A stretch of 64,000 nt of DNA from Amycolatopsis sp. NBC_00345 (lineage in GTDB: Bacteria; Actinomycetota; Actinomycetes; Mycobacteriales; Pseudonocardiaceae): contig NZ_CP107995.1 of assembly GCF_036116635.1 (NCBI RefSeq), forward strand, positions 1,798,001-1,862,000. Direction: 5' to 3'. Shown here piece after piece: positions 18,144 to 26,555 of this stretch. Below the pieces are notes generated by a model. That model did no database searches, had not been told where the DNA came from, and saw nothing but the letters and a program-made list of their open reading frames with translations. Position 1 is the first letter of the stretch; each line of letters begins with the position of its first letter. A program made the position numbers and the translations under genes.

Positions 18144-19640
18144 TCAGGAAGCGGAGCTGGAAGGCTCGGCCTGCGCCGGCGCCTCTTCTTCGACGGCGGT
18201 GGCAGCGGTCGGAGCCGGAGCCGGGGTCTTGAGGATCACGAGCGTGATCAGCAGCGCCAGCACGGCGAAGACGGTGCTGGCGATGAACCCGTGCCGCATG
18301 CCCAGCGCGATGGACTCGTGGCTGATCCCCACCGCGGACTGGGAGTCCACCGTGCTCGCGTAGATCGCGGACAGGATGGCGATGCCCAGCGCGGACCCGG
18401 TCATCATGGTCGTCTGGAGCACGCCGGACGCGGCGCCCGCGTCGGCCGGGTCCACAGTGGACATGATGGCCATGTTGATCGGCACGATGATCAGCCCGAG
18501 CGCGAGGCCGACCAGCAGCATCGGCCCGAAGACGCCGCCGAAGTACGTGGTCGACGCGCTGATCGAGATGAGCCAGCCGGCCCCGCCGGCCAGCAGGACC
18601 AGCCCGCCCGCCGCGGTCGGCTTGCCGCCGTAGCGGCCGAGCACCTTGATCGCGGTGCGCGAGGTGATCAGCAGGCCGACCGCCATCGGCAGGAACGCCA
18701 GCCCGGCCTGCAGCGGGGAGAAGCCCAGCACCAGCTGCAGGAACTGGATGATCAGGAACTGGAAGCTCATGGTCACCATCGGCACCAGCAGCATGTTCGT
18801 GAACCCGGCCGCGCGGGCCCGGTTGGCGAACAGGCCCAGCGGCATGATCGGCTGCCCGGCCCGGCGCTCGATGGCCACGAAGACCGCCAGCAGCACCACG
18901 CCGACGGCCAGGATCACCAGCGTGACCGGGTCGCCCCAGCCGTGGTCGGCGGTCCGCACCAGGGCGAAAACCACGGCCAGCACACCGATCGCGGACGTCA
19001 GCGCGCCGGAGAGGTCGAACCGGCCGCTGTGCCGCGGCGACTCGGCCACGTGCTTGGGCGCGAGCAGCAGCACGAGCAGGCCGATCGGCACGTTGATCAG
19101 CAGCACCCAGCGCCAGTTCGCCAGTGTGGTGATGATCCCGCCGAGGATCAGGCCGAGTGTCATCGCCGAGGCGGTCACCGAGGAGTACACGCTCAGCGCC
19201 TTGGCCTGCCGGTCGCCGCTGAAGTTGGTGGTGAGCAACGCCAGCGTGCTCGGCCCGGCCAGCGCCGCGCCGGCCCCCTGCAGCGCCCGGGCGGCGATCA
19301 GCCAGGCCGGGTTCTGCGCGACCCCGGCCAGCAGCGACGCCGCGGTGAACACCGCGACGCCGATCAGGAACGCCCGCCGGCGGCCGAGGATGTCCCCGGC
19401 CCGTCCGCCCAGCAGGAGCAGGCCGCCGAAGGCGAGCAGGAACGAGTTGGTCACCCAGGACAGCCCGCTCGGGCTGAAGCCGAGGCCCTGGCCGATCATC
19501 GGCAGCGCGACATTCATGATGGTGCTGTCGAGCATCAGCATGAGCTCGCAGGAGACGATGATCGCCAGGGTGAGCGCGGTGACGCGGGCGGGACTCACCC
19601 CCGCTCCCTGCCCGGCGGGCGGCTGCGGCGAACTCGACAT
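18144..19640 (-). CDS. MFS drug:H+ antiporter, DHA2 family (14 TMS)
   Basis: A predicted proton-driven exporter in the cytoplasmic membrane, 498 residues, with 14 hydrophobic helices. Motif D1 of the 14-helix family is near the N-terminus (LDSTIMNVALP). Motif A is GGRAGDILGRRRAF and an antiporter motif C-like stretch is LGLILGGII. ATG 19640 has GGAG about 9 nt upstream. The frame stays open further upstream, but that part lies over the divergent TetR gene and is not coding. It is divergent from a TetR repressor and next to PKS genes, so export of the polyketide or self-resistance is a reasonable inference. A promoter with TTGCCC and TATAGT 17 bp apart lies inside the operator upstream. Confidence 0.92.
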   Translation of the reverse strand: MSSSPQPPAGQGAGVSPARVTALTLAIIVSCELMLMLDSTIMNVALPMIGQGLGFSPSGLSWVTNSFLLAFGGLLLLGGRAGDILGRRRAFLIGVAVFTAASLLAGVAQNPAWLIAARALQGAGAALAGPSTLALLTTNFSGDRQAKALSVYSSVTASAMTLGLILGGIITTLANWRWVLLINVPIGLLVLLLAPKHVAESPRHSGRFDLSGALTSAIGVLAVVFALVRTADHGWGDPVTLVILAVGVVLLAVFVAIERRAGQPIMPLGLFANRARAAGFTNMLLVPMVTMSFQFLIIQFLQLVLGFSPLQAGLAFLPMAVGLLITSRTAIKVLGRYGGKPTAAGGLVLLAGGAGWLISISASTTYFGGVFGPMLLVGLALGLIIVPINMAIMSTVDPADAGAASGVLQTTMMTGSALGIAILSAIYASTVDSQSAVGISHESIALGMRHGFIASTVFAVLALLITLVILKTPAPAPTAATAVEEEAPAQAEPSSSAS

Positions 19641-19740
19641 GGATTCTCCTCGGGTACGGTGGGGCCAAGCGCGGCCGGAAAGGCAGCGCGGTGAACGGTT
19701 TCGACAGGTGTGCGGCCCGTCGGACGGTGTGGTCGAAGCG

Positions 19741-19790
19741 GTATAGTGAACGGCAACGTGCACTATACAAGCCGGGCGCTGCGTGGGCAA
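19741..19790. promoter_or_regulatory. TetR operator overlapping the exporter promoter
   Basis: A perfect inverted repeat, GTATAGTG at 19741-19748 and CACTATAC at 19761-19768, is separated by 12 bp. On the minus strand a -10 TATAGT (19762-19767) and a -35 TTGCCC (19785-19790) are 17 bp apart, facing the MFS gene. TATAGT at 19742-19747 could be the -10 of the TetR gene. A repressor bound here would block both genes. The repeat is seen directly; binding by the adjacent TetR is inferred. Confidence 0.8.
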
Positions 19791-19835
19791 TGGTGACCCC
19801 CGTCGACGTAGCCGGTGGAACACGGAGGAGAGACC

Positions 19836-20423
19836 ATGACGGAGGCGGCCGCGCCGCGGAAGACCCGGCGCCGGGGCGAAGACCTCGTGCACGCCGTCTA
19901 CACCGCGACCGTGGAGCAGCTCTGCTCGGTGGGCTACGCCCGGCTGAGCATGGAGGGCATCGCCGCGGCGGCGGGCACCGGCAAGGCGGCGCTGTACCGG
20001 CGGTGGAGCACGCTGGACGAGCTGGTCCGGGACACACTGGGCGACATGCTGCCGGCGCCGCCGGAGGTGTCCGAGAGCACCACCCTGCGCGCCGGCATGA
20101 TCGAGCTGGTGTCCTACCTCAACGCCGCGCTGTTCGATTCGAAGCGGGCGGCGTTCCAGGCGGTCGCCGCGCACAGCGGTGAGGACACCTCGATGCTGCG
20201 CGAGCTGTTCCGCGAACGCGTGCTCGACCCGTGCCAGGACCGCTTGCTGGAACTGATGAAACGCTGCGGCGTCGACGCCGGCCCGCGTAACGCGCGGATC
20301 GCGTCGGTGGCCCCGGCGATGGTGATGTACGACTGCACCCTGGGCCGTCCGATGCTCACGGCCGCCGAGCTGGAGTCCATAGTGGACGACGTGCTGCTGC
20401 CGCTGGCCGGGGCCGGGGCGTAG
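19836..20423 (+). CDS. TetR/AcrR-family transcriptional repressor
   Basis: 195 residues, the usual TetR length. The helix-turn-helix is at residues 38-57 (SMEGIAAAAGTGKAALYRRW); the C-terminal two thirds should form the ligand-binding and dimerization domain. ATG 19836 follows GGAGGAGAG and is preferred over an in-frame GTG at 19815. It is transcribed divergently from the DHA2 exporter, with an 8-bp-arm palindrome between them. It therefore probably represses the exporter and itself until a ligand, perhaps the polyketide or an intermediate, releases it. The ligand is unknown. Confidence 0.93.
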   Translation: MTEAAAPRKTRRRGEDLVHAVYTATVEQLCSVGYARLSMEGIAAAAGTGKAALYRRWSTLDELVRDTLGDMLPAPPEVSESTTLRAGMIELVSYLNAALFDSKRAAFQAVAAHSGEDTSMLRELFRERVLDPCQDRLLELMKRCGVDAGPRNARIASVAPAMVMYDCTLGRPMLTAAELESIVDDVLLPLAGAGA

Positions 20424-20446
20424 GGGGCGGCCCGGCAAAGGCGGCG

Positions 20447-20481
20447 GCGCGGTGCCGGGCCTGGGGAACCCGGCACCGCGC
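20447..20481. terminator. Bidirectional hairpin between convergent genes
   Basis: Perfect 13-bp arms GCGCGGTGCCGGG (20447-20459) and CCCGGCACCGCGC (20469-20481) enclose a 9-nt loop. It lies between the TetR gene and the convergent secreted-protein gene. A second, weaker stem GACTTCC/GGAAGTC follows near 20482-20505. No T-run is present, as is common for actinomycete hairpins. Confidence 0.75.
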
Positions 20482-20507
20482 TGACTTCCGCCCCGAGCGG
20501 GAAGTCC

Positions 20508-20984
20508 TCAGCCGATCGTGAACCGCTGGCGGAGCTCGCTTTGGTTGGGGGGCATCGTTTTGTAAGTGCCGTTGGCCTCCTGCTCGAGGTTGCGGTGGGT
20601 CTGCGTGTTGACGATCCAGGGCGTGCCGCCCGAAGGAAGGTGGACCTGCCACACCTGGTAGTGGCTGCCGGCATCGCACTTGAGGACGTAGACGTCGCCC
20701 GCGTCGTTGCTGTCGAGGCAGTGGCCGGAGGCGAGGTTCACCAGCTTGGTGTTGCCGTTGAAGACGCCGGACCAGGTCCAGTACTGCAGGCGCACGGAGG
20801 TGCTGCAGGTCCGGGGATAGAGGTTGGCGTTCGAGGCGTCGCCCTGGACGCACTGCTGGTACGTCCAGTTCGCGAAGCGCTGTGACTTGGATTCGACCGT
20901 GGCGTTCGCCGTCGCCGTGCTGGACAGCAGGGCCACGACGGCCAGTACGGCTCCGGCGCCGAAGCTCGATTTCTTCAGTCTCAT
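20508..20984 (-). CDS. Secreted ricin-type beta-trefoil-like protein
   Basis: 158 residues with a Sec signal peptide: MRLKKS, a hydrophobic core, and probable cleavage after TANA. The mature part resembles one ricin-type carbohydrate-binding beta-trefoil, with KLVNLASGHCLDSND, two further Cys and a QxW-like element (YQVWQV). The trefoil is only partly recognisable and no catalytic domain is attached, so its role could be sugar binding or something unrelated. ATG 20984 is preceded on the minus strand by AGGAAGG at good spacing. It lies 63 bp downstream of the SARP-type regulator on the same strand and could be co-transcribed with it. Confidence 0.7.
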   Translation of the reverse strand: MRLKKSSFGAGAVLAVVALLSSTATANATVESKSQRFANWTYQQCVQGDASNANLYPRTCSTSVRLQYWTWSGVFNGNTKLVNLASGHCLDSNDAGDVYVLKCDAGSHYQVWQVHLPSGGTPWIVNTQTHRNLEQEANGTYKTMPPNQSELRQRFTIG

Positions 20985-21047
20985 GGACGTGCCTTCCTGT
21001 GCGGGAACTTCACGTCCGGGAGCGTGCCGCCGGGTGCTATGGATCCG

Positions 21048-23822
21048 CTAAGCGGTCAACGCGTCCAGCAGCCGCGCGCAGGCCGCGGCGCTGCTCCGGT
21101 TTCCCGCGCTGGTGAAGTGCGACGACGCGTCGATCAGCGCCCTGGTCGCGGCCTGCCGCTCGCCCAGTGTGGTGTAGGTGCGGCCGATGTCGAGGCGGAC
21201 CTGGGCGGCGCAGAGTTCGTCGGACATCGATTCCAGCAGTTCCAGCGCGCGCCGCAGGCAGGACATCGCGCCGCCGGGATCGTGGCGGCGCAGCTGGAGC
21301 TGGCCCTGCCGGCGCAGGACCAGCGCCATCCGGTGCGGATCGTCGAGTTCGACGCACAGCCGCCAGGCCTTGTCCAGCGCGGCTTCCGCCTCGTCGAGCC
21401 GTCCCAAGTGGATACTCGCGACGGCCTGGGAGGTCTGGAGGTGCGCCATGCCGAGGATGTCGCCGATGCCGGTGAAGATCTCGAGCGCCCGCGTGGCCAG
21501 CGCCCGCGATTCGTCCGGGCGACCGGTCGAGCGGGCGACGACGCAGAAGCCGGTCAGCGCCCGCGCCCGGCCGCCGGGGTCGCCGATCCGCTCGCTGATC
21601 CGGTAGGACTCCTCAAGCGCCTTCGTCGCCTCGGGGTAGTCGTCCCAGTAGAGGTGGATCTGGCCGATTCCCCGCAGCAGCGCCGCTTCTCCGCGTTCGC
21701 AGCCGGACGCCTTCGCCGCGCCCAGCGCCCGCTGGTGGCATCGCCACCATTCGGAATACAAGCCGTTGTGGTCGAAGTACGAAGACGTGATGACGGCGAT
21801 TTCCCAGGCCAGCTCGCCCAAACCCGCGTCCGCCGCGTGGGAGACGGCGGCTTCGAGCGCGGGAAGTTCGGTCTGGAACCACGACATCGGCTCGGCTGTC
21901 AGCGGGTCCGCCTCGCCGAACGGGCTTCGTGTCGCGCGGCCCGGCTCGGGTCTTAGCACGCTGCGGGGCAGGCGGTTCGCGACCTTTTCGGCCAGCCGGA
22001 GCCAGCCGCCGAGAGCGCTTTCGACCGCGGCGGCCCGTTCGTGTTCCGGCTCCGCCGCGGCTTCTTCGATCGCGAAGGACCGCAGAAGGTCGTGCATCCG
22101 GTAACGCGGCATCCGCCCGGCGCGTCCGGCGGGCTGGACCATGTGCCGGTTCCGCAGGTCCTCCAGCGCTGCCTCGGTGGGGCCGGCCGCGCCGCCGGTT
22201 ACGGCCGCGGCCGCCCAAGCGGGGAAGTCCGCGGCGGGCAGCAGCCCGAGCCGCCGGAACAGCCGGCGGCCCTCCGGCGCGAGCTGGTGGTAGCCGAGGG
22301 CCACGCTGCTGCGGACCGCGAGATCCCCGGCCCGCAGCCAGTCCAGCCGTTTCCGTTCGACGGACAGCTCGGCGGCGACGTCGGCCAGCGCCCAGCCGGA
22401 CTTCTCGCCGAGCCGGCTGCCGACGATCCGCAACGCCAGCGGAAGGCCGCCGCAATGGTCGAGGACCTGTTGCGCGGCAACCGAAGTGACGTCGCCGTGC
22501 GGGGCGAGCAGCGCGGCCGCGTCGGCGTCGGACAGGACGTCGACCGCCGCGGTGCGGCCCTGTTCCAGTCCGGTGAGGGAGAACCGGCTGGTCACGATGA
22601 CCGCGCACCCGGCGCCCGCGGGCAGCAGTGGCCGCAGCTGGGCCTCGTCGGCGGCGTCGTCCAGGACGATCAGCACCCGGCGCCCGTGCACCAGGCTGCG
22701 GAACAGGCACGCGCTCTCGTCGAGGTCGGCCGGAACCGCGTCCGAGGCCACGCCGAACGCGCGCAGGAAGCCGCCGAGGACGGCGTCGGCCGAGCGCGGT
22801 TCGTTCGTGGTGCCGCGCAGGAACGCGAAGAGCGCGCCGTCCGGATAGCCGTCCGCGACCTGATGGGCGAGCCGGACGGCCAGCGCGGTCTTGCCGATGC
22901 CGCCGGCGCCCGCCAGCACCAGCACCGGCGGGGTGCCGCGGCCGGGGTCCGGAGCGAGTTCGGCGAGCAGCTCGGCGACCAGCTCCTCGCGGCCGACGAA
23001 ATCGGGGATGCCCGGCGGCAGCTGGCTCGGCACCGGGGTCTCCCGGCGCACCGCGTAGTCCCGCGCCGCCATTCCGGGCCCGTCGCGGAGGATCTCCTCG
23101 TGCAACGCCCGGATCGCGGGCGACGGGTCGATGCCGAGCTCGCCGACCAGCCGGTTGCGCCATCTTCGGTAGACGTCCAGTGCCTCCGCGAGCCGGCCGG
23201 CCCTGGCGAGCGCCGTCATCAGCTGACCGCAGGTCCGTTCGCGATACGGGGCCGCGCCGAGGAGGTCACGCAGCTCCGGCACCAGCCGGTCGTGCTCACC
23301 GGCCCCGAGGTCGGCTTCGATCCGGTCCTCGACGGCCGTGAGCCGCAGGTCTTCCCAGTAGGCGGTGACCTCCGGCGCGGCCGGGAAACCGGCCAGCACC
23401 GGCCCGCGCCACAGGGCCAGCGCTTCCCGGAACCGTTCGGCGGCCTCGGTGAACCGGTGTGCGGCCAGCAGCCCGCGGCCGTCCGCGGTGAGTGCCGTGA
23501 ACTGCCCGGTGTCCGTCTGCTCCGGCCGCGCGTCGAGGACGTACGAAGCGCCCCTGGTCACGATCGGCTGCTCTCCGCCCGGAGTGCGCAGTGCGCGACG
23601 CAAGCCCGAGATCAGTCCCTGGACCTGCACCTTCGCCGACGGCGGCGGATTGTCGCCCCACAGCTCGTCGATGATCCGGTAGCACGAGACCGGGCGCGGT
23701 GCCTCGAGCAGCAGCAGGGCGAAGACCCGGCGCGCCTGAGGCGGTCCGAGTGGCAGCTCCAGGCCTCCGCGTTCGGCCACCGGCTCGCCCAGTACGCGAT
23801 ACGAAAGCTCCCCAGCTCCCAT
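21048..23822 (-). CDS. AfsR-like SARP regulator with NB-ARC and TPR domains
   Basis: A large regulator of about 924 residues in AfsR order. The N-terminal OmpR-type winged helix and bacterial transcriptional activation domain span about the first 250 residues (ARRVFALLLLEAPRPVS, then LVGELGIDPSPAIRALH). An NB-ARC ATPase follows with Walker A GAGGIGKTAL and VLIVLDDAADEAQL. Tetratricopeptide-like helices make up the C-terminal 350 residues. Such proteins bind direct heptamer repeats and switch on secondary metabolism. ATG 23822 is chosen because GGGGGAC precedes it; GTG 23843 is in frame but lies inside a palindrome that may be its own operator. Its targets are not known, but the PKS cluster or the P450/LLM genes are candidates. 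Confidence 0.92.
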   Translation of the reverse strand: MGAGELSYRVLGEPVAERGGLELPLGPPQARRVFALLLLEAPRPVSCYRIIDELWGDNPPPSAKVQVQGLISGLRRALRTPGGEQPIVTRGASYVLDARPEQTDTGQFTALTADGRGLLAAHRFTEAAERFREALALWRGPVLAGFPAAPEVTAYWEDLRLTAVEDRIEADLGAGEHDRLVPELRDLLGAAPYRERTCGQLMTALARAGRLAEALDVYRRWRNRLVGELGIDPSPAIRALHEEILRDGPGMAARDYAVRRETPVPSQLPPGIPDFVGREELVAELLAELAPDPGRGTPPVLVLAGAGGIGKTALAVRLAHQVADGYPDGALFAFLRGTTNEPRSADAVLGGFLRAFGVASDAVPADLDESACLFRSLVHGRRVLIVLDDAADEAQLRPLLPAGAGCAVIVTSRFSLTGLEQGRTAAVDVLSDADAAALLAPHGDVTSVAAQQVLDHCGGLPLALRIVGSRLGEKSGWALADVAAELSVERKRLDWLRAGDLAVRSSVALGYHQLAPEGRRLFRRLGLLPAADFPAWAAAAVTGGAAGPTEAALEDLRNRHMVQPAGRAGRMPRYRMHDLLRSFAIEEAAAEPEHERAAAVESALGGWLRLAEKVANRLPRSVLRPEPGRATRSPFGEADPLTAEPMSWFQTELPALEAAVSHAADAGLGELAWEIAVITSSYFDHNGLYSEWWRCHQRALGAAKASGCERGEAALLRGIGQIHLYWDDYPEATKALEESYRISERIGDPGGRARALTGFCVVARSTGRPDESRALATRALEIFTGIGDILGMAHLQTSQAVASIHLGRLDEAEAALDKAWRLCVELDDPHRMALVLRRQGQLQLRRHDPGGAMSCLRRALELLESMSDELCAAQVRLDIGRTYTTLGERQAATRALIDASSHFTSAGNRSSAAACARLLDALTA

Positions 23823-23837
23823 GCCTGTCCCCCTGGT

Positions 23838-23860
23838 TGACACTTGCGCTCAGAGTGTCA
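23838..23860. promoter_or_regulatory. Palindrome upstream of the SARP gene
   Basis: Perfect 7-bp arms TGACACT (23838-23844) and AGTGTCA (23854-23860) are separated by 9 bp. They lie 16-38 bp upstream of ATG 23822, in the 173 bp region shared with the divergent M23 peptidase gene. It could bind a dimeric regulator of either gene. No other clear signal was seen in this intergenic region. Confidence 0.5.
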
Positions 23861-23995
23861 CATTCGAGACAGGTCGTATGCGGCCATCCGGGGGAATTGC
23901 CGGGTCTCGGCGCGCGGCGCGGTTAGCGAACGCATAGCGCGTCTGGCCAGGCTCTGCCCCTTGGATATCCCAGCTATGGGGAGGACAGAGTCCTG

Positions 23996-25291
23996 ATGAA
24001 GACATGGGTGAAGTACGCGGTGGCCGGTCTCGCGACCGCCGCCGCGTCCCTCGGCGTCGCCGTGCCCGCGCAGGCGGCCGAACCGCTCTTCCAGCTGCCG
24101 TTTCCCTGCGGGCAGACCTGGCACGGCAACAACCCGGACAGCAGCGCGCACGTGACGCCGTGGGAGATCGACTTCAACCGCGGTGACGACCTCGGCAGCC
24201 CGGTGCTCGCGGCGGCCGCCGGAACGGTCGAGACCGCCGCGAACCAGGGCAGCGCCAACGGGTACGGGAACCTGGTGAAGATCGGCCACGGCAGCAGCGG
24301 CTATTTCACCTACTACGCGCACCTGCGGGACATGGCGGTCAGCGCGGGGGACACCGTCGCCCAGGGGCAGCTGATCGGGCACGTCGGGAACACGAGCAAG
24401 CCGGGCAACGACATCCAGCCGCACCTGCACTACGAGGTGCGGCACGGGAGCCCGTACCCGGACAACATCCAGCCCGCCGTTTTCGGCGGCACCAGATTCC
24501 CTTATCCCGCCGGGGATGTGACGTCGAAGAACTGCGGCGGAGGCGCACACGGCGCGGCGAAGAGCATCAACGGGGACCAGTACGACGACGCGGTCGGCAT
24601 CGACGGTGACGGCGTCGCCTGGGTGTACCCGGGCACGTCCGGCGGCGGATTCGGGGCGGCGACCAAGCTCGGGCCGGGCTGGAGCGGGTTCAGCCGGATC
24701 GGCATCGCCGACTCGAATGCCGACGGCTGGGCGGACCTGTTCGCGGTCAAGGCCGGGACGCTCTACTACTGGAACAACCGCGGTGACGGAACCTTCAGCC
24801 CCGCGGTGACCGTCGGCCCCGGGTGGTCGTCGATGGAGTGGATTTCGTTCGCGGATGTCAATGGTGACGGCAAGGCGGACATCCTCGCCCGTGACGGCGG
24901 CAACATGTACCTCTACATCGGCAAGGGCGGCGGTTCCTTCGCGGAGCGCAGCCTCGTCGGTGCGGGCTGGGCGTCGTTGGCGCGGCACACGGCGGCGGAC
25001 GCGGATGCCGACGGCGACGGTGACATCTGGGCGACCAACGCCGCCGGCGAGCTGTATTTCTGGGAACGCAGCAGTAGCGGCTTCGCCACCGCGGTGCAGG
25101 TCGGAACCGGGTGGAACGCGTTCCGGCAGGTGGTGTCGATGGACGTCAACGGTGACAACAAAGCCGACCTGGTCGCCATCAAGACGTCCGACAACACGCT
25201 GTGGCAATGGCTCGGCACGGGCAGCGGGACGTTCGGCCAGGCCACGCCGATCGGCAACGGCTGGGCGGACCACACCCTCGCCGTCAACTGA
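23996..25291 (+). CDS. Secreted M23-family peptidase with FG-GAP/VCBS-like repeats
   Basis: 431 residues with a Sec signal peptide ending near AQAAE. Residues about 35-165 are an M23 (lysostaphin/LytM-like) metallopeptidase domain. The zinc Asp is in PWEIDFNRGDD and the paired His in QPHLHYEV; the first zinc His is probably in SSAHVTP, seven residues before the Asp. After a short linker, four or five repeats with DxNxDGxxD-like calcium motifs (DSNADGWAD, DVNGDGKAD, DADADGDGD, DVNGDNKAD) predict a beta-propeller or lectin-like module. It probably cleaves peptidoglycan cross-links or proteins outside the cell. GGGGAGGAC precedes ATG 23996. It is divergent from the SARP gene. Confidence 0.88.
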   Translation: MKTWVKYAVAGLATAAASLGVAVPAQAAEPLFQLPFPCGQTWHGNNPDSSAHVTPWEIDFNRGDDLGSPVLAAAAGTVETAANQGSANGYGNLVKIGHGSSGYFTYYAHLRDMAVSAGDTVAQGQLIGHVGNTSKPGNDIQPHLHYEVRHGSPYPDNIQPAVFGGTRFPYPAGDVTSKNCGGGAHGAAKSINGDQYDDAVGIDGDGVAWVYPGTSGGGFGAATKLGPGWSGFSRIGIADSNADGWADLFAVKAGTLYYWNNRGDGTFSPAVTVGPGWSSMEWISFADVNGDGKADILARDGGNMYLYIGKGGGSFAERSLVGAGWASLARHTAADADADGDGDIWATNAAGELYFWERSSSGFATAVQVGTGWNAFRQVVSMDVNGDNKADLVAIKTSDNTLWQWLGTGSGTFGQATPIGNGWADHTLAVN

Positions 25292-25310
25292 GCCCGGGCC
25301 TGCGCCCGGT

Positions 25311-25395
25311 GCGCCCCAATGTGGCGTTCGGTGCGTTGAACGCACCGAACGCCACATTGGGTGCGTTGAGCGCAACCAACGCCACATTGGGGCGC
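25311..25395. terminator. Nested palindromic element between convergent genes
   Basis: A 45-bp near-perfect palindrome (25316-25360, 22-bp arms, 1-nt centre) is nested with a wider pairing. GCGCCCCAATGTGGCGTT at 25311-25328 can also pair with its inverse at 25378-25395. The block AACGCCACATTGG therefore occurs once inverted and twice direct, allowing two alternative hairpins. It fills the gap between the M23 gene and the convergent LLM gene and probably acts as a bidirectional terminator. Confidence 0.8.
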
Positions 25396-25407
25396 GGCGG
25401 GAACTGC

Positions 25408-26406
25408 TTACCGGGCGAGGATCTCGTACGCGTGCACCCGCGCGGCGTGGTCGGCGATCGGGGCGACCGCCATCACCTCGTCGGCGCCGGTGCGGTCCAC
25501 CAGGTCGGCCAGCTGGGCCTTGACGGTGTCCGCCGAGCCGATCAGCTGCCCGGCGAACGACGCCTGCACGAGCTGCAGTTCCGCCGCGGAAAGCGGCCGC
25601 CGCGCCGCGTCCTCGGGCTGCGGGAACAGCGAGAACGGGTTGCTGCGCCCGGAAACCAGCGCGTGCGCCAGCGAGCCCGACTGGTACGCGGCCTCTTCGT
25701 CGGTGTCGGCGGCGATCAGGAACGCGGTGACGATCACGTACGGCTCGGGGAAGGCCTCGCTCGGCTGGAAGTTCTCCCGGTACGCGCGGGTGGCCGCCGC
25801 GGCGGCGTCCGGCCGCAGGTGGTTGGCGTAGGCGTAGGGCATGCCGCGCCCGGCGGCGAGCAGCCCGCTGGACGGGCTGGACCCGAGCATCCACACCGGC
25901 GGCCGGGCCGGGATCTCCGGGACGGCGCGGATCTCCAGGCCCGGCCCGCGCGGGGTCTTCCCGCCGTCCAGGTAGTACTCGAGTTCCTTGACCTGCTCGG
26001 GGAAGTCCTGCGCGGACAACGGGTCCGAGGAACGGCGCAGCGCGCCGGCGGTGAGCGGGTCGGTGCCCGGCGCGCGGCCGACGCCCAGGTCGATCCGGCC
26101 CGGGTGGAAGACCTCCAGCGTGGCGAACTGCTCGGCCACGACCAGCGGCGGGTGGTTGGGCAGCATCACCCCGCCCGAGCCGACCCGGATCCGCTCGGTG
26201 GCCGCGGCCACCCGGCCGATCAGCACCGTCGGCGCGGACGAGGCGAGGCCAGGGGTGTTGTGGTGCTCGGCGACCCAGTACCGGTGGTAGCCCAGCCGTT
26301 CGGCCGCGAGGGCCAGCTCGAGGCCGTTGCGGATGGAGGTCTGCGCGGGGACTCCCTCGAAGACCGGATGCGTGTCCAGCACGCTCAGGACAGGAGAAGC
26401 GGACAT
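25408..26406 (-). CDS. LLM-class flavin-dependent oxidoreductase (MsnO8-like)
   Basis: A luciferase-like (alpha/beta)8-barrel monooxygenase of 332 residues, expected to use reduced FMN or F420. Family signatures include the N-terminal barrel strand (SVLDTHPVFEG), YWVAEHHNTPGLASSAP, RVGSGGVMLPNH and HPGRIDLGVGRAPGTD. These match the subgroup annotated as MsnO8-type LLM oxidoreductases. ATG 26406 is the frame start. It lies 149 bp downstream of the P450 gene on the same strand, so the two may be co-transcribed despite a hairpin between them. The substrate is unknown. Confidence 0.88.
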   Translation of the reverse strand: MSASPVLSVLDTHPVFEGVPAQTSIRNGLELALAAERLGYHRYWVAEHHNTPGLASSAPTVLIGRVAAATERIRVGSGGVMLPNHPPLVVAEQFATLEVFHPGRIDLGVGRAPGTDPLTAGALRRSSDPLSAQDFPEQVKELEYYLDGGKTPRGPGLEIRAVPEIPARPPVWMLGSSPSSGLLAAGRGMPYAYANHLRPDAAAAATRAYRENFQPSEAFPEPYVIVTAFLIAADTDEEAAYQSGSLAHALVSGRSNPFSLFPQPEDAARRPLSAAELQLVQASFAGQLIGSADTVKAQLADLVDRTGADEVMAVAPIADHAARVHAYEILAR

Positions 26407-26515
26407 GACAGTGGTTTCCCAATCTGATTCGGACTACGGGGTTTTTCCGGTGCACACCGCCGGGACCACCAGGCCGCGCACGGGGAGTCGAATGCCGTTC
26501 GTCCCGGGCGCGGGG

Positions 26516-26551
26516 AAACCGTCCGCGCCCAGTATCGGGTACGGACGGTTT
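26516..26551. terminator. Hairpin with T-run between P450 and LLM genes
   Basis: Arms AAACCGTCCG (26516-26525) and CGGACGGTTT (26542-26551) form a 10-bp stem, followed on the + strand by four more T. The T-run faces the + direction, so for transcription from the P450 it is a weaker attenuator-like hairpin. It may allow partial read-through into the LLM gene. Confidence 0.6.
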
Positions 26552-26555
26552 TTTG

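Noticed and set aside
24121..24181. M23 peptidase lacking the first zinc His (Pro four residues before the Asp)
   Set aside because: In secreted actinomycete relatives with IDFN the His sits about seven residues before the Asp, and His is present there (AHVTPWEID).
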